The translations under genes and the position numbers were made by a program. Shown here in pieces: positions 1 through 13,040 of a stretch of DNA of 64,000 nt. The notes beneath the pieces are model-generated. The model was not told where the DNA came from and made no database searches. It was given only the letters and a program-made list of their open reading frames with translations. The DNA is taken from assembly GCA_900660155.1 (NCBI GenBank), contig CABFPE010000252.1, positions 661,079 through 725,078 of the forward strand, read 5' to 3'. Position 1 is the first letter of the stretch; the number at the start of each line of letters is the position of its first letter. Origin of the DNA: Hofstenia miamia (lineage: Eukaryota; Xenacoelomorpha; Acoela; Hofsteniidae).

Positions 1-1754
1 CATAGTCATGAAAAGTCAACCACAACACAAGCTATACTTTTTTCTCCCCAGAATACAATATCCTTTATCAGTAGTCAACTACACGTTCGGATTCTAATTT
101 TAATCAATGAAATTTCAGATTGATGTGCTGTGATGGTACGGTCTATAAATTTCGAAAATTTACGTATAATTTATCAACTATAGAATGAATGAACGAAAAT
201 GGCACTACGACAAGCCGTTAATTACTGTTTCTCACGTGATTGATTCTAAGCATCCTCATTAATTCGCAAATAAACTGACGAGTTGAACTATAGTCGTTCT
301 CTAGCCTATGAAAACGTTGGTGTGAACAAATTACAGGAGACAAGCTGATAAAAATTTTGTAAATTTTTGAAGTTAATTAATGTAAATCCAATAGCATTTT
401 GTCTATAGTAAAATAAATGAATCATAGGATTGATTAGACCTTTCGTGAAATATTTAGCAGTAAGTCTCTAAGGTAAAAATGAACTTGGAGTTCAAAAGGT
501 GGAAAAAGTGGTTGGATTTGCAGAGCACCGGTTAAAATGTTCAATTTTGTCGTATTGCGCATTCTCTACATGTATATTCAAATTCACAATCTAAGGTTTG
601 CTTCAACATATGTTTAAAGAAATAAGCTATATTGTCCCATCTCAACTCCATTTGATACGTCGGTAGTAATTGTAATTCTGATGAAAATTGCTGCAGGATT
701 TAAACATTGCAATTAGCGCCTTGTCTTGTGGGAATATCTATTTGCATGGTATTAGTGGTACTGCTACTAGGACTATAACTGAAAAAATAGGGAACACGGA
801 TTTCAGAATTATATTAATAATTTTTAGCAAAATATAAATCATGCCGAGGGACCATATTGACCTGGGATAAGAATAGTTCTTCGAACTGATATGGAACGGG
901 ATTGGGGCCAAATGAGCCTGGGATCATAAATTCTCATTCCGCAGTACCATAGTTGCAATTACAATAGATCTAGAGATCATATAAGATAAATAAGAAGTTT
1001 ATTACTACTTTCGCAAATAACTACGTATAGCTCAATAAAATCCCGCACAATATTTTCTCAAAAGTCATATTAAAATGAATTAAAAGTCTTATAAAATTTG
1101 CATCAATTCATTACTTTAGAAAATTAAAATGAGCAAACTATGCAAAGAATATTAAAACTATGCGGAAATTATTGTTTACACTGATAACTTCGATAGGTTT
1201 ACCGAATATCAATATTCTAATGAACTTGCACCAAAAGCTTCAATGACATTTTTAGCAAAATCAACTTAGTTTGGTCAGGAATACAGAGAAATTGAAATTT
1301 TTTTTGGTAATTATCATAAAAATAGACTGTATTGAAATTAATTTAAGTGGATCGGGCAGGTCTTAAGCCTAAATTTTTGGTGCATGTCCATGTCTGGCTC
1401 ACTACTTATTAATGTTAATGTTTTCCAACAAATCAGTTTGATTTGAAAAAAACTATGATACTTTTAAGCTTGTTTAGTGCATCGTTCAGAACGACCACAA
1501 GGCCTGTTCATTGATATTTTTAAGGTAAATGCATTGTACTAGTTATAATCTATATTAACATTTATATAAAAATTGATTTTCGGAAATTTTTTAAGAATCG
1601 TTAACAACAAATATACATATTATTTAATTTCTGTATTCAATTTTATACATTCATAAATAATTACGTACGATCCCCTAAATAAAAATATTTAAGTAAAAAA
1701 AGTATTAACAGCTAACCTGTACACTACGTTCGTCTTTAATGTGTAAACAATTTT
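1..1754. other. no gene seen
   Basis: AT-rich DNA with frequent stops in all frames. I see no coding sequence, RNA gene or clear repeat boundary. Confidence 0.6.
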
Positions 1755-1989
1755 TGCGCCAGTGGGAATTGTGTCCACAATGACAACAAACAAAAATAAC
1801 TAATAGACAACTGAAAATGCTCAACATCTTTTTTCTAAATACTAAACATTAATTGTCGAGTTCTCTCACTAGATGGCATTCTTAGAATAAAGCACCAATC
1901 CGAATGCCAACTGAATTATTGATTATACCAAATTGTTAAATATTACCTCTGCTAGGATTAGCCCAGTGCAGGTAGTGTATACATCTCCA
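1755..1989 (+). repeat. 235-bp duplicated block, copy 1
   Basis: The block from tgcgccagtgggaattgtgt to gtgtatacatctcca recurs at 2541-2775 with one difference noticed (gattatacc against gataatacc). Confidence 0.95.
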
Positions 1990-2003
1990 GAGGCGCACCC
2001 AGA

Positions 2004-2037
2004 GGGGGGGAACTGGGGGAACGTTCCCCCCCTCAAC
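2004..2037. repeat. G-run and C-run palindrome
   Basis: A run of seven G is followed by the perfect palindrome gggggaacgttccccc (2015-2030) and more C. It is an isolated GC-rich patch in AT-rich DNA, directly after the first 235-bp copy, and may be the end of a transposable element. Confidence 0.6.
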
Positions 2038-2540
2038 AGAGCACAGATGCTTCCATTCCTCATGAAATGTATGCTGATATGAATCTATATGCAGGGGTAA
2101 GCAATAATTAATTGATATTGCAATTATTACAATAATTGGAAATCGATTAATTTATTGAATACTTTAGAAGAAGAAAAATTACCAATAATTTACAATTCGA
2201 AAATCATTATTGTCCTGCCTAGTAAATTAATACAGTATTGGCTATTGCATGTGTACAGCACAGTTTGATGACCAAAATATACATTATGCTTCCACTACCG
2301 ACTTCACTTTTTTATATGGTGAAGGCATAACATTAATCCTATTTCGCACTTTTGCTATCTTTCTGTCACACACCTCATATTGTGATGTCAAACCTAAAGA
2401 TATTAAACAATGATCACAGCCTATACATAAGGTATCTATGCAGAACCAAATTTGCTTTTAGTGATTACGATTTCTGGCAACATTTAACTTATATTTTTCT
2501 TAGTACCAACAGAAGTATGAAGCACTCGTAATTTTGTTTN

Positions 2541-2775
2541 TGCGCCAGTGGGAATTGTGTCCACAATGACAACAAACAAAAATAACTAATAGACAACTGA
2601 AAATGCTCAACATCTTTTTTCTAAATACTAAACATTAATTGTCGAGTTCTCTCACTAGATGGCATTCTTAGAATAAAGCACCAATCCGAATGCCAACTGA
2701 ATTATTGATAATACCAAATTGTTAAATATTACCTCTGCTAGGATTAGCCCAGTGCAGGTAGTGTATACATCTCCA
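2541..2775 (+). repeat. 235-bp duplicated block, copy 2
   Basis: This begins directly after a single N at 2540 and repeats 1755-1989 in the same direction. The two copies probably represent two alleles or a contig overlap that was not merged. Confidence 0.95.
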
Positions 2776-4132
2776 TTTTTGACGTCATATCACGTGAACG
2801 AAGAAGTTCGCTAAGGAATAAATCGAAAGAGAATTTTCAGGGAATTATATTATAAATGTTCAGTGTTAAAACAAATTAGAATCTAAACCAAATAAATATT
2901 CTGTGTTCAAACAATAGGGTCTTCGAAACAAATAATATTACATCAAAACTACTTTTATTTATTCAATAGAGTTTATAATTATTGACAAATTTGTATACAT
3001 TGAGGGCCTACCAATGCTAAATATTATGTATAGTTGGGACGCAAAACTTTTTGTGTTCGATTACATCAAAGAATTAAACTATTTCCTTCGAGTTTGTCTA
3101 AACAAAGCCATTCTTCATTAATAAGTTTACAGTCATTCATAAATATTTTATTATATTTAGGCCCTTTCTGCTAGAGTTCTGAGAGATCTGTACTTGACCC
3201 CCTCTATATTTTTAGAAATAACTCAGAGACCGTATTTTTAGACAAACTATTCTTCTATGACTTATTTCTTTAACTTGTTCTGCAACTTTTGACACAAAAA
3301 TTATGCAGATAGGGTTAAAGGTTACAAAGTTATAAAGATTTTCAGAACAAATTACCATGAAAAACTGACATTCCTTGAGAGTTTCGAAAATAACGATTTT
3401 GTATGTAAAGGCTATAAATTGAAACCAAAGCATAATTTATTAAATTATAGTTAAATGTTCTCTATGTTGTATTTGCATTAGAGGCCTTTCTCTTGTTTCC
3501 TATTTACTAATATATCTAATATTGTGTACCAATAATGAGAAATTAAGAAAATTGGATACATAATCTAATTAATGTGCGCATAATTTGCATATTAATTATG
3601 ATATCGCAAGCCAAAATATTCCTGACATGTCAGAGTATCTCCGCACCAAATTTGGTGTTGATCGGAAATATAGCTCCCTAGTTCTTATAAGGGTAGTAGC
3701 GCAATTCCCCCCTCATCAATAATTGAAACGAAGAAGCCCAGGTAAAATAAAGTTAAACTGTTTGATAAAAGCAAAGAAAATATCATTTTAGAATAAGGGA
3801 AAATGTTCTTGAACCGTACCCTTAAAACACGTACGGGTGGACCATATAGTCACACTGTATCTAAATTGACTAAATATTTTAGCGGAATTGGGACTTTGCA
3901 TGGAAGTGGGATCACGATTTTCAGAATTATTATTGATATTTAGAATATTTTAATATTTTTTCCAATTTTAAGTAAAAATAAATTTGGCCGTTGGTGCACA
4001 TGGAACGATGGGAGCAGCATGTGGGAACCTATACCAAATCTGAATCTGAAGGGACTAAATAAGACTGGGACTAATATAATTATGGTCCTGCACAAGCGTA
4101 GAGCGCTGAAAATTCTTAGGTGATATATAACA
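2776..4132. other. no gene seen
   Basis: AT-rich, with no supported coding sequence. The short open stretch at 3212-3433 lacks any recognisable domain. Confidence 0.6.
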
Positions 4133-4169
4133 AATTACAAGTCGTTTGCATTTTTAGATTTAGCGCTGC

Positions 4170-4673
4170 CAGTGGCTGCATGCACCCGCTTACCTTCCAA
4201 TGTCCGGTGCCCGCCCGTTGGAATTCATCGGGCAGGAACGGGCGGCTCGGACCACTCGCCATCTATTGAGAGAAACATTAAATACTACGAAACTAAATCA
4301 AAATTCACAAAAGTACTATATAATTTTGTCTTCTCGTGAGAAACTTCTTACGACTCCTATAAAATTTATTAATTCTATCAAAGATCATGCATAAAGATTA
4401 GCATTTTGCATTTCGGTCATTTTTATTACAACAAAATTTAAATATTCTTACAGTAAAAGCATAAATTTAGCGGTAAATTATTAATTTTTTTTAAAAGCAG
4501 AAAACCTTATGTCATTATAGCATATTTTCTTTTGATTATACCTGACTTTATTTGAGCGGGCATAACCTATACCCGGTTATTTGAGCGGCTGATGCCCGCA
4601 TCCCGGTCACACTAATGCCCGGTGCCCGCCCTCCCCTCTGCCCGGCGGGACCGGGCATGCCCGCAAAACACTA
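4170..4673. mobile_element. GC-rich hAT-like non-autonomous element
   Basis: The two ends are strikingly GC-rich in AT-rich DNA and carry repeated CCCGGTGCCCGCC-type motifs. The right end reads ccgggcatgcccgcaaaacacta. The left end is diverged (cagtggctgcatgcacccgc). An 11-bp repeat aattacaagtc occurs at 4133-4143 and 4673-4683, the second abutting the right end. The true left boundary is uncertain. Confidence 0.5.
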
Positions 4674-5764
4674 ATTACAAGTCTTTTGTGGGGTTCATTT
4701 GCCTACGAACATGTAAATATTTATAGAATAGCAGAACATTCTAATTCAGACGCCCACATTAAATATTGAATGTTAAGTAGGAAAAATCTCGTTTGTCGCA
4801 ATAAATAAATGCTATTGCAAAAATTCTTAAACACGCATTTTTATTTCATGGCTCAGATAAATTAGTATCTTTGACAAAGGATTTTGCTCAATTCTGGGGT
4901 GTTTTTTTACTCAAGATTTTTATTCTGAGGACATTGATTATATTTAAATTTTAAAGAATTTTCAATTATATTTGGTAGTGTGGTACATTTTAGGCCCGAA
5001 ACACACGATAGTTATTTCTGCGCGGAATTCCTAAGATAATTGTTTTTGATTAAAAATACAGTATTTGCCAAAAAAATAACCCAATAGAGCACAAAGAGAT
5101 CCATGTAGTGATTAGGAGATCCCAATAAGGCACAAAAAGATCCTCATAGGGATTAGGAGATCCGAATAAGGCAAGAGGAGATCCAACTAAGGCTAACAAA
5201 CATCCCAATTGTGCAAATAAATATCCAACATGTATCATTAAGAAAAACACTATATACATTGAACAGAAAATCAAATTGACAATTTTTGAGGAGGACTTTG
5301 GTAAATAATGTGTGCAAATTTTGTGCAAATGAAGCATGCACAAAGAAAAATGTGTTTTCCAGCAGCTGGTGCACTTGAGAACAAGCGGTATGAAAGTATA
5401 GTAAAGTATATGAATACATGTACAGTAGTTATCTATGGTTTATTATTCTCAGGTTCAAAAAATTGCACTCATTATCAATTTTAATTTATAAAGTGTCTTT
5501 GATTTGTATTTGTTACAAAAACAGTGAAATTTGAAGAAAAATATAGGGAAAGTGTTGCAGGTTTGTTGCGAACCAAATATCTAAACTATTGTACATGACG
5601 TATCTCCTTCAAAATTAAAATATAGACAATTCAGACGAAGGGCTCCAACTTTTGCCGATAATCATGTGATAAAGAATTTGAAATAAAGAACTGTTTTTGT
5701 AACAACAATGTATTCACTTTTGTATAATAAGTTTAAAAACGATAGAACAATAATTCTTATCTAC

Positions 5765-5765
<1 letters not shown>

Positions 5766-5796
<31 letters not shown>
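5766..5796. repeat. (TA)n microsatellite
   Basis: Pure TA dinucleotides in the loop of the foldback element, followed by a T run and a single N at 5802. Confidence 0.95.
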
Positions 5797-5799
<3 letters not shown>

Positions 5800-5944
5800 T
5801 TNATCAGTCGTGCACAATAGTGCCTTATACATTGCAACGGATATAAAATTAGGAGGCCTGACTGCTGATGTGGATCAACGTAGCTTTGATATAGTTCTGC
5901 TTCAAGAATAAAGTCATTTCTCAGTGCAACAATCTTAAATATTT

Positions 5945-5948
<4 letters not shown>

Positions 5949-5978
<30 letters not shown>
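5949..5978. repeat. (TA)n microsatellite
   Basis: Pure TA dinucleotides, the second run inside the foldback element loop. Confidence 0.95.
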
Positions 5979-5983
<5 letters not shown>

Positions 5984-6317
5984 TGGTCGAGTTCAGTTCA
6001 AATAATTTTATCGGATAATTGTTTGTATTAATTGGATGACTAATTGCCTTACTCGGATCTTTTCATGCCAAGTTCTGATTTTTAAAAGCCTTAATTGGAT
6101 CTTTCAATCTCAATATGGATTTCCTAATGCCATAATCGGATCTCTTTGTGCTCTCTTGGGATATTTTTTTGGCAAATACTGTAGTTTGCAAACAAACTAT
6201 GATTATTTACAAACGCATAAAATTAATAGCGAAAAACAGTGAATACTTTAATAACATCCAATTATCTCAGGAATTCCACGCAGAAATAAAAATCGTGTTT
6301 TTCGGGCCTTACATTTT

Positions 6318-7986
6318 GTCATTTTCTGTGTAGAATTAATTTTTGCATTTTAGTAACAGAAACGGAAAATATATATTCTACAAAACTCAACGAATTTATA
6401 AATTGAACTTAAAATGATTCAGATAAAAATTTTATTATAATTTACTGTGTTTCCCGCTTGTCAATTAGATCGCGCCCTTAAAAAGTTATATTTATATTCA
6501 AATTTTTTTATTTAGGGAAAGTTCAGGAACTGTAAACTCGTACCTATTACTATTTATCTTGAAGGTGTAAATGTAATATTCTTTATTAAACTCGCTAATA
6601 ATTGTTGTGGCATTTATATCAGAGATTTCGTGAATATTGTAAAAAACTCAGTCTCAAGACGTAGTGATGATATTCATTGAGTTTCTAAATGTTGAAAATG
6701 GCGTAACAAGGAAGATACAGAGGGGCCCGATCCCTCCAAAATTAGAAAAATTCATTAAAATAGTTCAATAAAATTCCTTAATGCAGTCAAATGGAGAGAA
6801 AAGGAACAGTTCTTTAAGTTTTCTTCAAATATTTGGTATTTGTAAAATGTATTTCATTGAACTTTTACACTATAGTGTGTCCTATAAATCCTGAAAATAC
6901 ATTTCAATAAAAATATGAGAATTTTTTAAATTAAATATTTATTAATTTTCTTAAAATATAATTTATAGACATGTATTTATTAAATTTTGGAAATATATTA
7001 GTTTTTTAAGTGAAGATGCCTTTCTCTTCTGTGGGCCATTTTAATTTTAGCATAAAATTTTAAATCATTTTACTTTTAAAAATACTAATGAAATTTGATG
7101 AGCACAGCTACGGCTACCTTGTGGCGCATTAACTAATAGTGATACATTTATGAGCAAAAGAATCATGTAAAATATTAGGCATAGCATGAATAATAATTAA
7201 ATAAAAGTTTTTCCTTGTATATAAATTCAACACCATGTACCTACTCCGAAAATCCAAAAAACAGATTTTTGTCATATCAAAATTCAGCCCCATTTTTTTA
7301 ATTTTGGAATTTATTGATTTTAGCAAAAGCTTTACATTTTTGAATTTTATTTAATTTTATCAACATATTTAACAATATTGATTAAAATTGCGACTAAGCA
7401 CACATTCATATCATTAGGTGAAAATTTTGCAATTTACTAACTTTTATACCATTGATCTATTTTGTTGTGCATAATGCAAAAATCTCATAAAAGCACAACA
7501 TCCTAAAATTAAAAAAAATTTGAAAAAAAAATGCGCTGAGTCTTTAAAAATTGCACAAATTTTACGTTTCCATCTTTTCGAGTTCATAGATGTTGATGAA
7601 GACCATACATTGTGATAAATTTTAAAAATTGAAAATTCAATAGAAATATGGCCTCCTTAGTGCCCAATTATGCACTTACCATTATATTCTACACTAGGCC
7701 CCTGTAGCTTAGTGATATATAGTATTCTATATTTGTGTGAACTTTCTACTAAATTTTCTAAACCTCAAAACAAACGCTATTAGACTTCATCAGTCAATTA
7801 CCTCTTGACAAATATAATTTTTACTGATTCTCAATAAAATGCGGATGTGCAACATGTCGTAGTTAATTTATTGGAATTGTCCATGCTGTTTTTTGTTTAT
7901 TACAATTGTATGAATTTTATTATACTATTTTGTGGATGTGTTGCTGTTCTGTTACCATAATAGCATTTCATAATGATAACGATAAC
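6318..7986. other. no gene seen
   Basis: AT-rich DNA with poly-A/T tracts and no coding signal. Confidence 0.6.
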
Positions 7987-7992
7987 AATAAT

Positions 7993-8028
<36 letters not shown>

Positions 8029-8030
8029 TA
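7987..8030. repeat. (AAT)n microsatellite
   Basis: Repeated AAT trinucleotides with minor interruptions, at the left edge of the first LINE relic. Confidence 0.9.
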
Positions 8031-9350
8031 GAGCAAAACCCACAGTGTCGATGGTCAACAGGCGAACATGACAATCCTGAATAGGGACTCTCAAAGTTGG
8101 ATCCATATAGACCAATTGTGAACGACACAATATGACAGATGAGCAGAACAGAACATCATTGGAGTGTTAACGAATCAGCAGTCTAAATATGAAGGTTTAT
8201 AGGAGGAGGAGGGTGGTAGAAGAATGAAAGAAAGCATCAACAGGATTTGCGGTTATTGAGCAGAAGCTTGATGAGATGTGAGAATGTTGCAGTAGATCAC
8301 ACTGAAGTAAAAAGGAGAGTTGAACAAGTAAATTAATCGGAAAATGGTGTGGTGGAAGTATATAGAAACAAAAGCAGTAGAACCAGTAGATGTGGAAACT
8401 GAAATAACACACAAGGAAAGGATGAATGTAGAAATAAACTAGGAAGTGGAGTTAAGAAAAGGAAACTAGCAGCAGATACGTAGTGTCAACAAAACTTTAA
8501 AAAGTCACAGATTTATAGGTTAGTGTATGCAGGAGCTTGAGAATGCTGAAGAATGCAGGTATGGAGATGAAAAAGAAAAGAAGACAAGATGTTAAGATGA
8601 TAGTATGCCAGCATAGAAAAAAGGAATTGAGAATATGTAATATCAGGAAAAGTAAGGCAATACAGTACAGGTTAGTTTAAGGGGAAGACAATGGAAACTG
8701 CTACAGAGTAGATCAAGCAAAATTTGATTACAGAAGCTGAGAGAGCAATGGGCAAGGGCAATGCAGGAGCTAGAAAATGTGTAGGTTATGACACAAGCAT
8801 GAATGCTCCACAAGGAAGTAGAAGCAGAAAATTAGGCCCACACCTAGTGAAATGAGCATGCGAAAAAGCTCTTAGAGGGCATATGGTAAATGGTGGCCTG
8901 ATATTACACAAGATGAAGTGATTACAATAATGAAATTGAGGATGGCACTAAAGAAGATGAAAAATTGGAAAACGTCAGGTAGAGATGGGGCTACATGAGC
9001 ATTGGTTGATTTATTTTACAGGTGTTCATAAGAGATAAGAAAGAGCATTTCAGAATTTTGTTCTGAGTTGGTGCGCAGATTGGCTTGTAGGGGAAAAAGC
9101 ATTCCTGATACAAAATAACCAGAGAAAGGAAATGAGACAAGCAATTTCACACCTATAAAATGTCTGTCAACTATATAGAGCTGCTAATTGAGTGAATTCA
9201 AAGCAGGCAGATGTGTTACTTAGAAAAGAACAAGATGATCTCAGTGGAACAGAAATGATGTAGGGCAAGGTGTAGAGACTGTAAAGAGCAGTTGTTTAAC
9301 CTGGGGTGGTTGAGAATTTTAAAGTAATGAAAGCAAAGTGAGCAATTGCA
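8030..9350 (+). mobile_element. degenerate LINE, reverse transcriptase region
   Basis: Broken frames give MALKKMKNWKTSGRDG at about 8942-8990, the K-x2-K-PG-DG block before the reverse transcriptase palm. Further on comes RGKSIPDT, then NFTPIKCLSTI at about 9142-9174, corresponding to the family's NYRPI-CL block. Many stops and frameshifts are present. The start is estimated. Confidence 0.6.
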
Positions 9351-9394
9351 CGTATAGGTTACAGAAAGGCATATAAATGTATATCGTACACGTT

Positions 9395-9501
9395 AGTTTT
9401 GTTTGTGATCGTCACATCGCTAATTATCTTGGGTGGTTAGACGTGCAATGCTTTCAAATGTGACAGATCACTTTTTGCCAATCACCTAGTCTAACCGTAG
9501 C
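9395..9501 (+). mobile_element. half copy of the palindromic MITE
   Basis: This stretch repeats the right arm of the element at 9612-9834 in the same direction, from tgtgatcgtcacatcgctaa to gtctaaccgtagc, with scattered differences. The left arm is absent. Confidence 0.7.
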
Positions 9502-9611
9502 CTAATATATGTAGGAATGTAAGTATAACTAAATGAAAGAAATTAGCAAAGGTTTCCATAAAATATCATCCTTCTCAACATCAGCAAGATTTTCATCTTT
9601 TTTCAACTAAA

Positions 9612-9834
9612 GCCACGGTTAGACTAGTGATTTTTGAATAAGTGATCTGTCACATTTGAAAGATTTGCACATCTTATCACCCGAGATAATTAGCAATGTA
9701 ACGATCACAAAGAAATCGAACGAGCACGATTTATTTTGTGATCGTGACATCGCTAATTATCTCGAGTGGTTAGACATGCGATTCAACAAAATATGACAGA
9801 TCAGTTTTGAACCAATCACTAGTCTAACCGTGGC
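9612..9834. mobile_element. palindromic MITE
   Basis: The element is almost fully palindromic. The left arm starts GCCACGGTTAGACTAGTGAT and the right arm ends with its exact complement. The match continues through most of each roughly 105-bp arm, including GATAATTAGC and GATCACAAA blocks. It has no coding content. No clean target duplication could be read. Confidence 0.8.
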
Positions 9835-9892
9835 CTAAGCTAAAATACAACATTCTACAAATCACACAGTAACAAAGGTAAGAAGCTTTCAA

Positions 9893-9983
9893 GGGCTATA
9901 GGCTCAGTTGATTAAAAAGAATGTGCCTATCTAATCCGAGTCTATTAAGAGCTCAATGTTAAGCCGCGATATCACACATAGAC
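9893..9983 (+). mobile_element. tRNA-derived SINE head
   Basis: The stretch reads like a tRNA gene start: ggctataggctcagttgatt is an A-box region, ctaatccgag an anticodon-arm region, and gctcaatgttaagccgcgat a degraded B box. No intact cloverleaf remains. This arrangement is typical of tRNA-derived SINEs. Confidence 0.5.
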
Positions 9984-12900
9984 CGAAGTTTGTTTGAAAA
10001 TATGAACCCACATATCTAATCTAGTTTTAAATTATTAATAGTCGAATTAGCCAAAACCCACCATTTTGTAAAAATCTAAACCCAGCCCAACCCATGAGCA
10101 TCAAGACGTAGCAGCAAAATTTACTAAACTTTTTTAAGGTTACAGAATATCTAAAATGATGGAACAGTGCAATGTTTGGTATATTTGAGAATTTGTTGAG
10201 ATATTTGTGGTTAAATGTAGCTTCATGTCTAAAATTCTTAAAGTTAGTAACAATCTGCTTCATTATATACAAAAGTTTGCGGAGAAACCTGCTCAAATCA
10301 TTTTTCCAACATATCTAATAAATACCACAGTACGCCACTAAATATGTGCGTAGCATAATTTTTCATTTGTTTTCCATATCAATTGCGCAAGTCGACTGTA
10401 AATATACAAAAACAGTCTTTTAATGGCAGGTACTAACATTAGGTGTTTAGATAGATCGGAGTGTATCATGCATAGACAAACATTCTAGGCAAATCCGAGT
10501 ACATTTTATTCATGTGATTTTCAAACAAACACTAAATGTAAAAATTTGATAATGTCGCTTATTCCTACCTATATGTGTTGTTAGGCGTTTTCAAATTAAT
10601 AATGTAATTTTTTTTTTTTTTTAATCAACGTTTAATAACAAACATCAAATAATGTAATTGAAGTAAAAAAACGTTTGTTTACAAACCATATTTCAAAATA
10701 CTGGCTTTTATCAGTGAACAACGAAGCAAATTAATCCGGACACACATCGGTTTTTAACACAATAGGTTTGACTGATGAGAAAACAGATTTTGTATGTGGA
10801 ACCAACCCTTAGGCATCTCTAGTGATACGAAATAATGTCATTTTCATTGGATAAATTTACTACATTCAAATGTATTTAAGGTATTATATTTTGCTGCATT
10901 TATGTTTGCGAAGACTAGCCAATATGCATTGTAATAAAAATGCCACTAATATGATAGGCTACAAGAAAAGCAGAAGGCCGATCAATATATATTTACGATT
11001 CAGTTAATTTATTTAGTAATGGTCTACTAAACAACATCGAGCTATTTAAATTTTATCGCTATATTTAATAGAATGTAAGTATTGTTATATCCTTAAAATC
11101 AGATAATATATTAATTCTGCCTTTTTCAAACCAATTGCTTCTTTTTAATTAGCATGTAAATTAGGTCAATTCTTCTTACACATGTGTAACAATAACACCA
11201 TGTTTATAGCTATGGCTATGTCTCCCATTTACTTTTGTAGGAAAGACAGGTTTCTGACAATTTATACATGTTAGCTGACGTTCAAAGAAGCTATGCACAG
11301 GGGGAAATGATATCAATAAAAAATTATGCCATCAAATTTGCTAAGATGACTAGAGATTAAACCTTAGCATAAAAAATGTATTCTTATGCAAGTATATGCA
11401 GTACATGTAGTTAGAATTCTTGATTAAAAGCATAGTAATAGATATATGTGATCTGCATGACTTGGGAATATCCTTTGAAAAAAAATTAATGTCACCAAAG
11501 CTTATATTTTTCTATACGCAATAATTTTTTATTGAACATAATTCGTGCTTCTCTCTCGGTTTAAATCATTACATCAATGGTAATGGGTTCCTACAATCCC
11601 AAAATGACTACTCTTCTACACTGCAAGGTATCAGATTTAACTTATTTGAAACTACATGTAAAGTTATTGATTTGCGATTAAGAATTAAGCCGATTTATGG
11701 GAACTGCAATGATTAAGAGTAAATCTAAGCCAAGAGTCTATTCTCAATTTAATTTATTGTGCTAATACTAAATGATTTGTTCATATTAAGAACTTCATAA
11801 GTGTGCCATCTTGTGAATTCAGTGTTTTACAGACTATCTTGGTACATGCAAGATAATTCTTTAAAGTAAACAGGAAAAGATCACTCCTCGGTATTTCATT
11901 CCTTACTATGTAATTTTATAAATATATATATAGTCACATCTATTTTTGTTGTTTGGCATCTTAGCCCTCATTCTACTATTAATTTTTCAAAATCTTTGAT
12001 GATTTTCTAAATAATTTTTAAACGCTTATAACTACAATGCTGCAACCTCTGACTATATAGTTTGTCTTTAGAAAAAAAGATATTTCAGGATAGTTGTTGT
12101 TCCCATGGGCATTAGCCTGCCTTATTATCTGAACACTAGATAAGGAAAGTATGGCATGAGCGGCTCAACCCCACATCTGTGCCCATGTAACAGGTTTACA
12201 ATATTTCTTAACAGGCTTGGATAAAAATGCCATGAATGTGGGCAAATTAATTTGTTACATAAGGTTTTCAACACTGAATATTTAGGGCGTTTTCTTGATC
12301 GAAAATGATTTTTTGTTCTGGGTTAATTTCTAGCCTTTTTGGGAACATAGAATCCGATTTTTATTTACCCTCTACAATGGTTTTACAGATTTAATTGTCT
12401 TAGCATAAAACATGTTTGAAATAAATTCAAATAAATTTTTAGAAAAACCGGGCAAATTTTTTAACATAATACCCAATGCTAAATTGTCAGACAAAACCTT
12501 CTTGACAAGAATTGATCATAGATGCTGTTTTAGGTGATAATGAAACGTCATAATTTATTATTTGATTTTCTCACTAATGTATTAACATTGCAAACTTCAT
12601 ATGCAAGAAATTGCACATAATATTTCTCAGATTATTATATGAACCTCATTTCTTATCATGCTGATGTACAAGCTGTGATAAAAACATATTTTTCAAATAT
12701 CTGCTGATCTGTGTGACTTGAAACCTATTATTTACATCTTCATTTAGATTTTGTAAAGATGAAACCCATTGAATCTCTGATCCATTATTACCAGGTCTCA
12801 ATGTTTGACAGGATGCCAATACCTTTTTACTTAAGTGTTGCAGTTCCCTCCCTTTAGTTTTATGTAATTATATAGAAAATAAAAAAAATTGAGTAGGGAA

Positions 12901-13040
12901 TGAATTGAACATTTCAACATAATAACTAAAAATCAATGCCCATGAAATATATATCAATAATTTTGCACACAAGTTGATGTTACAGAATTATGTTTTTGTT
13001 TTTTTGCAAAGTACCTTCTCATGTGTCAAAATTAACTCCA
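9984..13040. other. no gene seen
   Basis: Three kilobases of AT-rich DNA after the SINE head. There is a 15-T run near 10608-10622. No exon-like or repeat structure was identified. Confidence 0.55.

Larger units (their letters stand above)
4992..6309. mobile_element. foldback hAT-like element with exact 8-bp target duplication
   Basis: TACATTTT occurs on both sides (4984-4991 and 6310-6317). The ends are AGGCCCGAAACACACGAT and the complement of AGGCCCGAAAAACACGAT. The terminal arms continue as long imperfect inverted repeats, about 4992-5180 against 6040-6309. Within the arms a roughly 20-bp unit of the type GGAGATCCnAATAAGGCA recurs several times. The central loop holds two (TA)n runs and a single N at 5802. 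An 8-bp target duplication is typical of the hAT superfamily. No transposase is encoded. Confidence 0.85.

Noticed and set aside
5050-5419. Two overlapping minus-strand frames of 97 and 88 codons
   Set aside because: They fall in the left arm and adjoining part of the foldback element; their repeated GSP-LALFGSP-type text comes from the subterminal GATCC units.
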